A DNA stretch of 64,000 nt, from the NCBI GenBank assembly GCA_030248215.1, contig JASANG010001861.1, forward strand, positions 1 to 64,000. Reading direction: 5' to 3'. The translations under genes were made by a program, and so were the position numbers. Below are positions 25,601 through 36,383 of the stretch, piece after piece. The notes beneath the pieces are model-generated. The model made no database searches and was not told the DNA's origin. It worked only from the letters and a program-made list of their open reading frames with translations. The stretch comes from Enoplolaimus lenunculus (taxonomy: Eukaryota > Nematoda > Enoplea > Enoplida > Thoracostomopsidae). Each line of letters begins with the position of its first letter. Within the stretch, counting starts at the first letter, position 1.

Positions 25601-28600
25601 TATTTTCGCGAGAAAAATGACTCGTTAGTTAGCGTATTGCCGTAGTTTTACAAGTTCATAAACTTTTTTCTTCCAAGGTTGCGTCAAGCGATCTATAATA
25701 AATCGTTGAATTTTTTTGTAAAATTTTGCTAGTGCAAACGGGGACCTTAGGACTCTGCCACAGGTACGAAGTCCTAAATCTGGATCAAGCACTATTTTCA
25801 CGAAAAAAATGACTCTTTAGTTAGCGTATTGCCGCAGTTTTACAATTTGATAAAGTTTTTTCTGTTCCAAGGTTGTGTAAAACGATATATAAATCGTTGA
25901 ATTTTTGTAAAAAATTTCTAGTCCCAACCAGGGACCTTGGGACCGACAAAAGCGATTCTTTGAAAATTATGAATTTCTATGTGAAAATGATTAGAGGAGG
26001 TCACACGATCTTTAAATGTGTAAAAAAATGTTCAAAATACGTTCATTTTTGGGTAAATGCCGACCGGCAGACACTTAACGAAAATCAGCCGAGATCACTG
26101 TCTTGGTCACAAGCTAAAGAGATCAGGCAGCAAAGATGCAATATTGTGAAGCAATAAATCATGATGCATTTTGATCAAGCCAATAAGCAGGCAGCATGAA
26201 CTATTTGACTTACCAACTCAAATTGTGTACGGTGTAGGGTAATAACCAAAAGAATAACACAATGTTGATCAAGGAGAGTCCAAACTGGAATAATCTACAC
26301 ATAATTTCGCTATAGCAAGTGGCACTACACGCTTTTGAGCACGGTGCAACCGGAATTATAAAATACCAGAACCGGAAAGTTTAAAAATACCGGAACCGGA
26401 AAACAAAAGGAGCAAACACATCATTCAGAGTGCCAAAATCTTGAAACAAATGCAGTAGCTACAAACGTATGATAAATTGTGTTGTATGAGATTAAAATAA
26501 AAATTTTAGCAAAACTCGCTCAGACAATTTAAGAAAACTAAGTTAGAATAATGTGAAAATTTTTCTTACATTTCGGAATAAGAAGAAGTTTCAATACCGA
26601 AAATACCGGTGAAAAAATACTGGATTTAATACATGAGCCGGATTGTAAAAACACCGGGTTTCCCTACCGGAACCAGAATTCCGGTTGCACCCTGCTTTTG
26701 CGTATTAAAACTTGAAACGCTTATGTAATTCAACGATCTACGGTAACTCGTACGGCAATATCAAAATTATCCAGACTCTTTAATCAGGGAGTTTCACGTT
26801 GGACTAATCTATGTCATAAATTTGCGATAACTGGTTGGGCCAATGTTACCCGAAATCTCGTCCCATTTTCACGGAACAGCAATGTACCAGGAGTACACAA
26901 CAAATATGTAAAATATGGACAGTTGGGACACCGGGGCAGTTGAGACAGTTGGAAGAACAGCAGGACAGTTGCGACAGCGGGACAGTTGGGACAGCGGTAC
27001 AGTGGGGAGCGCGGGACAGTTCGTACGGCGGGACAGCAGGACGGTTGGGATAGAGGAACAGCTGGGTCCACACAAGGAAAAGGTCCTCCACATAGATAAA
27101 TTTTCTTTAATTGAATTCTAAGACGGGCTGCCGCCCCCCTTATCCGCCGCAAGTTCCGGAACCCCGAGCAGGATGGGCACTGTCACCTCACAAACCTCCA
27201 CGCTAAGAAATTCATTATTGAAACTCTTATCCTACTGAGCAACCCTCCAAGGGAACTAAAAACTGCCCCTACTACACCACATTCTCAGTATATATGGAGA
27301 TCACGGGGGCTGCAACCCCCCCGATAAAAGTAAAAACTGCTCCTACTACACCACATTCTCAGTATATATGGAGATCACAGGGGCTGCAACCCCCCCGATA
27401 AAAGTAAAAACTGCTCCTACTACACCACATTCTCAGTATATATGGAGATCACAGGGGCTGCAACCCCCCCCCCCGATAAAAGTAAAAACTGCTGCTACTA
27501 CACCACATTCTCAGTATATATGGAGATCACAGGGGCTGCAACCCCCCCTCCCCCGATAAAAGTAAAAACTGCTGCTACTACACCACATTCTCAGTAAATA
27601 TGGAGATGACAGGGGCTGCAACCCCCCCCCCCCGATAAAAGTAAAAACTGCTGCTACTACACCACATTCTCAGTATATATGGAGATCACAGGGGCTGCAA
27701 CCCCCCCTCCCCCGATAAAAGTAAAAACTGCTCCTACTGCACCACATTCTCAGTATATATGGAGATCACGGGAGCTGCAACCCTTCCGATAAAAGTAAAA
27801 ACTGCTCCTACTACACAATATTCTCAGTATATTTAATATTATATAGAAATATCAATATTATATATATTGTTGGCTGTTCACATGTAAACAGGAGTGCTTA
27901 TGTTTGCACTTTTGGTATACCGCTGTCTCGGGATAACGGGACGGCGTTTTTCTCAACATCTGCCACTGATTGAAATACGTCTACCAGAGCATTGAAATTT
28001 GCTTTTTATTCCAACACCTAACGTAACTTTACTTGTAATAAGCAAACATAAAATAACAAAAACACACAAAAAAAAAACAAAATATGCTAAAAAAAAAAAA
28101 AATAAAAAACAAATCCACATAATATAAACATCAAAAACAAAAAAAAAAAAAAACCAAAAAAACAAAATCCAACAACAAAAAAAACATAGCAATTATTATT
28201 ATGTTGTTATTGCTCTCTCTTTGCAATAAAGAGGTAACATGCAAACCAATTACAATTATTTAACAACGTACAATCATTGTCAATTTTAGGTCTCAGATCA
28301 TTGCCGAGATTTTTCCGATTACGAGTTCAAATCAGTCTCAGTGCTCCCTTGTACGACGAGCTGTTTAAAGTTGCGAATTACAATTCAAGGTGACCGCTGC
28401 GGTTAGATGTAAAAAATACACCTATTGATATTAAAACTCATAATAGCTGTGACATATCAGGTTTAGCAGTGCACAGTGTTCGCTGTGACTGCCTACGGCT
28501 CAACCGCTTAGCACGTCTTGAAATAGAACTGCTACGCAAAGAATGAAAAGCTTAAATCTAAAACATTGGTCTAGCACACAAATGTATTATCGGACAAAAT

Positions 28601-31600
28601 ATAGCATTTCCTCAATCACCCGTTTATATAGCAGTGTATAACCAATAAACCGGAAAGTTGGGTCTGGCTCAGGCTTCGGATGTAAACCGACATACTGAGT
28701 ATGCTCCGGGTATTTCACATTGCCGGATAATTATTGCTGAACAGTAAAACATAACCCAAAAATATTTCGCACGACTTATGCTCGAAATGACCAAAATAAT
28801 TATGGCAAGCAATCCAGTTAATAGTAAAAATATGCAGGAACTAAATGATAAGATATTGTATCAAGTAATATTAATTCAACGTGACTTATTTTTGCTTTTT
28901 TGTAAAAATGCGCTCAACTGGCAGCAGCTCCTTCACCAGCCCCGGAGCCGGATATTGAGGTATCCAGTTTCGGTTCCAGTGTTTTGGTATCTGATGATTA
29001 TTCGTACTTACAAACTATTAATTGCAAAATGTCACAGTCTTAACTGTAAACGTGCATAATTTCTGTGACAATCTCGTTTGGCCGCCAAAAACAAACAAAA
29101 CTAAAGTTAACAAATTTGGCCCTAACTGCAGGCGTGCATAACTTAGCGCCCCAGTGAGCCTTGTGTATTTTTTCTAGATCTTGAATTTATCATCCGAGGC
29201 TGCAACAGTACCATCTACCGAAACGGTGTTCAAATTCCAGCCGAAAATTGCAATTCACATGACATTGTTGCTGTTTGCAACTGCAATACTCAATTGTGTA
29301 ATGCCGCAGAACTGACTCGACAGCAACGCTCAGTAGCTACTCAAATAGTGCTTATTTTGTTATTTTTTGCCACCACGTAGCATGAAAAATAAAATGGTGT
29401 TATGTTTTCTAATAATGTAGGTATTGTTAAAAGCACTACGTAAGTAATAATGTAGGTACTGCTGAAAGTAAAATACATGACAATATTTTAATATGAACAT
29501 TTATAATGTTCCTGAATCCGTTTCCCCTTAAGGGATAATGCCAATACGTTAATTTGAATAGTTTTCAGTCCAGTAAGTTGAACAGAAGAGAAGAACAATT
29601 TTAGTTTTTGTCAACTGCAGTTGTTGCTGTAATTAACACCCTGTATGCTAACACAACAAAACCAATCAAAAACGCTGATGTAGTAAGACAATGACGTACC
29701 CTACAATGCGGCTCATATTCTTTGATCTTCGCCGCTGATACTATTTCCAAATCTTTAACCTGATTTTGAATTCCACGATCATACAATGCATCGAGATGGG
29801 GAACTTCATGAGGTTCAACAGCGACAATAAGCTGAATTAAAGACAAATTTAGCATTGCATATTTGACACAAATAATCTTATCAACAATACAATTGCGGTC
29901 ACACAGACCTCGAACGTCCCATCCGAAATGTTTTATAAAAGCTTTTAAGAAGCAAAAATAAAAAATACTAACATAAAGCCCGCTGAATAAAACACTGACA
30001 CCACGCCATTGGCCTGGAATAGCCGGTGTCAGTCAACGGTCATTTTTAACCGTTGCCGAAAATGAAGATGGAATTTTTTTAACCAAATATTTCAATACGC
30101 ACTTTCTTAGAAGCCGTTCGTTGTTTAAGCAAAAAAGCTTGGTGAATATGCTCACAAAACGGTTGCTAAATCATAAAATCCAATTAACAACAGCCGCAAA
30201 ATTTATTATTTAATTTCTCGCTTAGGAATCGTGCCAAAAAAGCTAAAAAGTTAGAGTTACAACTACAATACCTATCAAGTACTATAACAGACGTTCCGTA
30301 TATGTGAATTTGCAAGCAAGGTTGACAGAAAACTGTCTTTCATTTTTGACCATATATTTAAAACCACCGCGCAGTCAAGTTTAGTAAAAGTTTTGATCGG
30401 TTTCGGAGGTTTATAATTGGCCAGAAAGATAATGGTGATGTCCACTTGTCAAAAGCAGTTTTAAGGTATTCGGGACCAAAACCGTAAATATCCGGTAGGT
30501 TTACACCAGATACGGATATCGGTTTTGCCGGATATTAAACTGAAACCGGATATACGATCGCCAGGGATGTGCAGTCTCGGTCAAAAACCGAGACGCGAGA
30601 GTGAGACCAAGACCCGACAATCGAGACCTAACAAACGTTTTGAATTTCTTTCGTACTTCTGAGTCATTCTGGCATAAAAAATATAGAATCTGTTCAGAAT
30701 TTATATTAAACACAAAAAATACCACAAAATTTTATTTTTAGCAAAACACACAGACAAATACAGATACAGGATTATAACACGACACCACGCCAAAGATGAC
30801 GATAAAATATAGAGCTCTTTCTGTGTCAAAAGTACGCTTTCCACTTTTTTTTACAACGAAATCACTAAAAACGGCAAAAAATTTATAGTCAAAAATGACA
30901 AAAATCAGCAAATACAACTGACGTTCGTTTGTTGTGTATGTTGAACACAAAAAACGGGAACTGGTCTTTCTCCTTTAGTCTCGGTTTGAAACCTACCGGG
31001 ACTCAAAAAACCGAGAACGAGACCAGCCAAATCCCGAGACTTACCGAGCCGAGACCGCACATCCCTGATGATCGCACCATGTTTTTGAACATATTTTGCT
31101 TTTTTTCTGGTCTTTCCCACGAAACCATCTTATGCTAGAGATATACAATTGTGACGCTCCAGGCATCGATAAGCTGTAAGCTTACAATTGTTTACTTTTC
31201 CGATTTTCTTGTACGGAATTTGTCTCTGATCGAAATAATCATAACACATCTTCATGCCTTTGACGCAAAGTTGGGCTTTAAGCGAACCAGGCACATAATA
31301 AATACCAGCATGAATAACACCACTGTTGCGTCCGCTTTGATGTAACGCTGAGATAAAAAATAAAATAAAATATTTACTTTTACACATATCGAGCAAGTCT
31401 ACCTACATATGCATAAGTAATCCAGTATGCAACTTGTTCGTGCGAAGTTTTTGAAAAGACACCCTAAATCAATATTATATTTGTTAATACAAATTATCCG
31501 TAAAGTCACAAAATTTCTAGTTCCGATTACGATTAGAATTCCGCTATAAATAAGCTGTTCCAATTCCGATTGCGGTATAATAAAGTTCCGCTTTGCACCC

Positions 31601-32760
31601 TGAGTAATACATACATATATACATCTATATATTGAAGTTGGAACGCCCCACACACGTATTTTGGGCAGCTTTCCAGCAGATTCGTATTCCATATGCAAAT
31701 TTGCTTCTGCACTTTTAAGTAAAAAATTGGGAAGGTAGAAGATTGTTGTTTACGTTTTCTTTGTGTTGTTATTCTATAAGACAAAGACTGTTTGCTTTAT
31801 ACATACATTTTAACATTTACGTATCGTACATTTTAACATGTGCGTATCGTACATTTTAACATGTACGTATGTAATTTGTACACTGTTTTAAGCAGGCATC
31901 AATTTGGGAAGCGTAGTTTCCTCTGCGGATGGTGGATCCAAGGGTATATCATTCGTAACGGACCCACGCAGACTAAAAAATTGGTATTGGTATTGCAATT
32001 GAATACACAATTTCAAGCAAGTTTCAAGGCTTAAGTACAGACTTGGTTGAACAAATCCTTCTAAACCAATGCCAGAGCACAACGTCTTTTAAGAGAGTTG
32101 CATATGCGTGGAACTACAGATTACTAGTCTATATTATTAATGCTGTAACTCTCGTATGCGTATTTTGGGCAAATATCCAGCATTGCTATGTTTACAACAT
32201 ATTTATACATAAGCAGGGTGCAACCGAAATTCCCAATAATTGGCACTTTTGCTGAGTATCGGCACTTAAAAAATTGCCGACTCCTTGCCGGCACATTTTG
32301 CGCATAATAGTTAATTGAAGTGCTCTCAATTTCATTTCTGGGCGCATATCAGTGTGTCTGGTTACGAAAACCGTTATCTCTCTTGCGTTTGTGGTTGAAA
32401 AATTAATTGAAATTAATCGTTCTTAAAAAATTATAATCGTTTATGATGGTTCAAACTTTCAAAATAAGAATCGGCATCGGTATCGAAATCGGCAAAAATT
32501 TTGGTACCGGCACATCCCTAATTTTAATTTTAGGTCTCCGCGTTGGATAGTACGTATGCTAGGTATCGTCATCGGCAAAAATTTTGGTATCGGTTCCCTA
32601 GTTTATTGGCTTACCTAAATCAGTTTCCTTTTCCAAAACCAGAAGCTTGAGCGTCGGATACGACTTGAGCAATTGACGAGCAGTGGAAATACCAATAATT
32701 CCGCCACCTATGACGACTACATCACATTCACTGTGTCCTTTGGTGGTCACGGAAGACACT
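16028..32760 (-). CDS. L2HGDH: L-2-hydroxyglutarate dehydrogenase, main copy
   Basis: FAD-dependent mitochondrial enzyme that oxidises L-2-hydroxyglutarate to 2-oxoglutarate. Eight exons are visible, in gene order: about 32,760-32,615; 31,347-31,196; 29,831-29,700; 19,456-19,244; 18,580-18,416; 17,456-17,299; 16,745-16,614; 16,235-16,028. All internal boundaries have AG/GT sites and the phases agree. The first exon has the FAD-binding [10 protein letters not shown]. The second has [16 protein letters not shown], then come [28 protein letters not shown] and [20 protein letters not shown], ending with GPAGVRAQ and [16 protein letters not shown]. These match the DAO/L2HGDH family along its length. 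No start codon precedes the first exon seen, so an upstream exon with the N-terminus and mitochondrial targeting peptide is missing or unrecognised, and the 32,760 boundary is approximate. The third intron is about 10.2 kb and contains a gene on the other strand. Confidence 0.95.
18164..18249 (-). repeat. Dispersed short repeat (TGGAACGCCCCACA), right arm
   Basis: Mirror of 9,260-9,345, in L2HGDH intron 5. Confidence 0.75.
21905..22500. repeat. Four ~150-bp tandem repeats with the octamer (right arm)
   Basis: Mirror of 5,010-5,600; the octamer reads ATTTGCAT on the plus strand. Confidence 0.9.
22622..22706. repeat. (CAA)n microsatellite (right arm)
   Basis: Mirror of the left-arm TTG run with nearly the same length and the same interruptions. 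Confidence 0.97.
23720..23910 (-). repeat. Dispersed repeat with GCGAGAAGCCAG core, right-arm mirror
   Basis: Reverse complement of 3,600-3,790. Confidence 0.75.
24090..24238. repeat. Tandem doublet, ~67-bp unit (right arm)
   Basis: Mirror of the doublet at 3,273-3,420. Confidence 0.9.
25453..29380 (+). CDS. Ly6/uPAR-type three-finger GPI-anchored protein
   Basis: Three exons are visible: 25,453-25,571; 28,290-28,389; 29,178-29,380. Each has AG/GT sites and the phases join (2 nt + 39 codons; 33 codons + 1 nt; 2 nt + 66 codons + stop). The domain opens with NCFSC and continues with [25 protein letters not shown] and [10 protein letters not shown]. That gives ten cysteines ending in the family's Cys-Asn, as in Ly6/uPAR/quiver (LU) domains. 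After it come a short polar linker and a hydrophobic end ([15 protein letters not shown]), a typical GPI-anchor signal. The signal-peptide exon was not found; the ATG at 25,401 continues openly into the first exon but does not look like a signal peptide, so I treat it as intronic. AATAAA follows the stop (29,388). The gene lies inside L2HGDH intron 3 on the opposite strand. Its ligand is unknown. Confidence 0.85.
26340..26694. mobile_element. hAT-type MITE, CCGGAATT-end family (right arm)
   Basis: Mirror copy of the 743-1,150 element, about 53 bp shorter through an internal deletion. Ends are CACGGTGCAACCGG and CCGGTTGCACCCTG, with flanks CTTTTGAG and CTTTTGCG. Confidence 0.85.
26900..27065. 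repeat. CTGTCCCAA-type minisatellite (right arm)
   Basis: Mirror of 360-530 with some units gained or lost (GGGACAGTTGGGACAGCGG on the plus strand). Open frames in it are repeat by-products. Confidence 0.85.
27265..27835. repeat. ~76-bp tandem array, about 7-8 copies
   Basis: Units read TAAAAACTGCTCCTACTACA, CACATTCTCAGTATATATGG, AGATCAC(A/G)GGGGCTGCAA, then a C-run and GATAAAAG. Variation is mainly in the length of the C-run. The left end of the window carries about one and a half units of the same repeat. A 63-codon open frame over it is a repeat by-product. Confidence 0.92.
28060..28195. repeat. A-rich low-complexity tract
   Basis: Long A runs broken by C and T between the 76-bp array and the second Ly6 exon. 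The Phe-rich minus-strand open frame is an artefact. Confidence 0.9.
30480..30561 (+). repeat. Short ATATCCGG repeat
   Basis: CCGTAAATATCCGGTAGG, GATACGGATATCGG and CCGGATATTAAACTGAAACC. Related to 4,366-4,450 and its mirror. The GTCTCGG MITE is inserted at its end. Confidence 0.55.
30562..31067. mobile_element. hAT-type MITE, GTCTCGG-end family
   Basis: 506-bp element beginning CAGGGATGTGCAGTCTCGG and ending in the inverted form (CCGAGACCGCACATCCCTG). Flanks ACGATCGC and ATGATCGC match at 7 of 8 positions. Several open frames inside read both strands of the repeated GAGACC words and are not genes. It lies in intron 2 of L2HGDH. Confidence 0.88.
31624..31700 (+). repeat. Dispersed short repeat (TGGAACGCCCCACA), third copy
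   Basis: TCTATATATTGAAGTTGGAA, CGCCCCACACACGTATTTTG and ATATGCAAATTT, close to the 9,260 copy. In L2HGDH intron 1. The adjacent sequence at 31,560-31,606 ends GCTTTGCACCCTG, a CCGGAATT-family MITE end. Confidence 0.75.
32225..32600 (+). repeat. Dispersed TATCGGCA repeat in L2HGDH intron 1
   Basis: Homologous to 60,025-60,280: AGTATCGGCA, AAAAATTGCCGA, the CGCATATCAGTGTGTCTG region, GTTATCTCT and AAAAATTAATTGAAA. The right part ends GGTACCGGCACATCCCTA, which looks like a hAT-type terminus. Confidence 0.65.
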
Positions 32761-33099
32761 CTTTAACAATATTATATATTACAAGCAGATGTGCAAAACA
32801 ACCAAAGGTCAAGTACATCTGGGCATTCGCTGGGTCGCGGCGGAGTGGGAGGGGCATCAACCGCCCTCCCGGTTCGCAACCGGGGAAAATTTCTGAGTGG
32901 TGGGGTTGCAGAATTTTCAATAAAGCGTCATTTGCACTAACCAGTGTTTAGTTATACCTATAAATAACCACTGTCAAAAACAACCATATAAATAATAAGC
33001 ACAGATCAAATATATAAGACATATGATCGATTGGCGAGGGCATGTTTAATTCATACTGTTGATGCTTTTTGCCAAAAAGTAAGGAACGTAAAATTAACC

Positions 33100-33700
33100 G
33101 GGGGCAGAAATCTTGAATGGGGGGTGCTGAACGGGGGGAAACTTTAAGTGGGGGTGGCTTTTGGTGACTGGGGTTCCCCACCCCCAGTACATTCCACTCA
33201 AGGCTAAATGTGATTCACCTTCACGTTAACAACACAAGAACAAAGAAGGAACTTTATACTTGAAATGACATCTGTAAAAGATTACGCTAAAGCAGCATTT
33301 TCTACCTGCGAAAACAAGACGATACAACTGATACTTTAGCAACTTGACGAAAATAACAGCGCATTTTTGTTTGCCATCTGCCGCTTAAACATAAATTTGA
33401 CTGTGAACACGGCCAATTCGTACTTGGACTAATACTACAGTATCTACATATAGCAGCCTAAAACACGTTAACTTAATAAAAACGTAGTCCAGATTTCAAA
33501 TATGAATAAAGCCTGACTTTTCCTGTAAAGAGATGTTCCTGTATAAATGGCGAGTTCTGCTTCGGAGCCAGATAATTAATTCAGTGTTTTGATTAATGTC
33601 ATATTCATATGTATATAATTTATATTCTGGTTTGGTAAACCATAGTACAGTTTGGATTATTTGAGCGCTCTAACTATGATTTCTGAATTCCGATTCAAAA
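33100..33700. other. No gene seen; short G-rich segment
   Basis: 33,095-33,190 has repeated GGGGG runs. The rest is AT-rich and ends in MITE-like GATTCCGATT words. The missing first L2HGDH exon might lie here or further on, but no ATG with a targeting-peptide-like frame was convincing. Confidence 0.5.
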
Positions 33701-33716
33701 CGCATTCTGATTCCGA

Positions 33717-35830
33717 TTGCACAATCAATCGGAATTTCCACATTTTAATTTTGACAAAGAAAAAGTGGACAAAGACGTAATCGAAGTAGATTTGGGTTCA
33801 CCGACGTGTGATTTTGAAGAAAGTGTTGATTGGCCACAATTGGAAGGTCAACAGGAAGACGTAATGGATTCATCATTTACAGTTCCGTTTAAAAGCGTGG
33901 AAGAATCCAGTGAAATGCAATCCGTTGTGAAAAAAGTGACAAGGGAACTGTCAGCGTCAAGTGCCGCGCAATCTACGGTAACAGTCGTGGCAACGCCACC
34001 GGTAGTTGTAGCGCCCGTGGATGACGACAATATGGAAATTTCGCAGTCCGAAGGTTACAACAACCAAAAGCTAAAACCATTTTTGCAAGACTGTTGCGAC
34101 AGAGAAAAATACCGTCGTGAAGGACGTTGATGTGAAGAAGGATGCCAAAGCTCCAAAACATGAAACGTTGGCAGACTGCAGGATACATAAAACGTATTGG
34201 TCAGTCGTTGGCTGAACGAGGATTGGCAACGGAAATTGCGCGCGGAGGCTGGAGTAGATCGAAGAAGTTCGACAAACGGGTTGTGGTTGGTAGCGCAGCG
34301 AGTATTGCGGCAGCTACTCCTCGTGTTGATACAACGGTGATTGTATCATTTGGTGATACAACAATGGATTCTAGCATGTCACCAGTGCGGTAGTACCGTT
34401 ATCGTCGATTTTGACAGCAGCGCCGACGCCGGAGCAAGTGTCGATGGAACTGTAATGGTTTACATTTCTAGTCACGGCTGTGAGCGCCACGTTGGATCGT
34501 TGGCGCAAGAGCCAGTGGAGGAAGGGGATGAAAATGAAGCAAGGAAGCGAAAACGTTCTCCGATTGGATAGAGAAGTCGATCAAGAAATCGAATGTCAGA
34601 ACGCGATGGCAGGCGTCCACGTCGTGAAGACACGGAACCGTTCGAGCTGGATCAGGAGTTAGAAACTGTCGCGTTGCCGGATATTCTGTTACTCGACGTG
34701 AAGTCGTTATTGGAAGGTGAACGGCCTGTTCGGGATTCGACTAATTTCCGCGTGGTATTGTGACGGAAAAAGTGCTGGACGAAATATGAAAGGCGTGGGG
34801 TGTCTAGTTCTTAGGCTTGATGCGAAATCGTTTATGGTCTCATATGCGCTCGGATCAGTTCCTGCAGATTCTATTTACGTGATATTGTATTACGTAAAAC
34901 TTCGCAACGATGTTGTGCGTTTTGTTATGCCCCGCCAGCATTTTATCTGCCGATTTCGCGCGCGTTGTTGATGGAGCAATATGATAAATGCGAAGGCAGA
35001 AGTGATACCGTATTATGTGATTCTCAAGAAGATGTGTTGCCAACAGACGTTATTAGCATGAGCGCGATCAGCTTGATAGAATAAACGTGCAATATAAGCT
35101 GCTGGAAAGAGCACAACCAACTAATTCGAAGTTGCCACAGATATACAAAAAGTTAGGTGACTGGTCAAAGACCATGGCGGCAGCCACAAGTAAACAGTTG
35201 ACGGATGGTGAACGCCATGAGATTCAGTGGGCATCCATGAATTATAATCGGGGTATCGAGTATGACATTACGCAACGTCATCCGTGGACTGAGGTGCCGA
35301 AGGAACAGGATGCATTGGAGAATGAAAATGAAATGGTTCGAATCGATGATTCCGGCAATTGGCCAAATGAAGTGAGGTGAGAACGAAACCGCACGCATAA
35401 ATTTCGAGAACATAGACTGTGGATGCGATGTAGCAAAGATTCGTCGGAACAGGATTGCGGAAGGCGCCGTGGAAGATTACATAGTCCAAGTCCTGAGTAC
35501 GGATTACAACCCAACTCAGATGACGAAGGGGAGTCGCGACCTGGCACGGCAAGTCGTCATGGTGCTGGTGGCATCTCACGCGAGGGCACAGTGTCGCTTA
35601 AACAAATAGCATGACGCAAGGTGAAGTGCGTGAACGTTATCAGGTACGCGATGCGACTCCACATCAATGGCGACAAAAAGAGGATACGGTAGACATCGGT
35701 CACGTCAGGAATCGCGTGGAAGACGAAGTATTTCGCGTGGTAAACAATGGACACGTTAAGATATCGCAAGGGTCGGCGTGATGATGGAAATCGTAGAGAA
35801 CGCCGTTGAATTGAAAGTCGTCCTTGAAAC
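33717..35830 (+). pseudogene. Decayed coding region of unknown identity
   Basis: A run of plus-strand reading frames in changing phase with protein-like composition. An acidic, Ser/Val-rich stretch (33,717-34,130; FEESVDWPQLEGQQED) is followed by a basic stretch (EARKRKRSPI near 34,550, then RSRSRNRMSERDGRRPRRED). After these come LLLDVKSLLEGE near 34,700 and QLTDGERHEIQWASMNYNRG near 35,200. Stops and phase changes interrupt it many times, or unrecognised introns do. I do not recognise the family. It begins beside a MITE-like ATTCCGATTGCACAATC block and lies next to a pogo transposase on the other strand. It could be an old transposon ORF or a host pseudogene. Confidence 0.5.
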
Positions 35831-36383
35831 AAAATGAAGTATATATTTGTAAATATGTTACAAACAGACTTTGAAAAGTGAAACATTATGTGCCATATTT
35901 TTTGTTGATAAATATATACGTTAGTCATACTGTGTTGTCATCAAGCCGGTCTGTGAATCACGTCGGGTGAAAACACGGGTCAAATTTAGGTCGGTGACAT
36001 ATTGCGCCTTAATGTATACATAATTATGACAAGGGACATAATGGTGTAAGAAACAGGGATGTGAGATAACGTGGTATTATTAATCCATTTTTTATGATTT
36101 TGTTGTCTAGATGAGAAAACATTGAATTTTGAAGTTGTTTTTACTGAATAATGTTTTGATTAATTAGCCATTCTTTTGGTTTATTCTGTTGCTAGACAAC
36201 TAGCGTGAGTTGATTTGCGTGGACATACAAGTCAGTCTTCAATTATGATTGCATAACCCAGTACAGCCTTTGGCTGTGTTGTATAGTTCTTTAGACAAAA
36301 AATAGGAGTTTTACCATTCACATGGTGTTCATTACCTGAGATTGTTAGAAATATGCAAAGGTACACACGAAAAATACGCCGTA
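35830..36383. other. No gene seen
   Basis: AT-rich sequence between the unknown decayed coding region and the pogo fossil. No terminal repeats of either were recognised. Confidence 0.5.

Larger units (their letters stand above)
14809..27400 (-). repeat. Right arm of the giant inverted duplication
   Basis: Reverse complement of the left arm. The inner boundary is sharp: both arms share a stretch ending ACAAATTCC and then diverge (12,759 and 14,809). The outer limit cannot be set because the left arm leaves the window inside the sequence that corresponds to the tandem array near 27,280-27,430. This arm carries the L2HGDH exons that are continuous with upstream exons at 29.7-32.8 kb, so it is the arm with the visible complete locus. 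Confidence 0.97.

Noticed and set aside
27368-27559. 63-codon repetitive open frame
   Set aside because: Product of the 76-bp tandem array.
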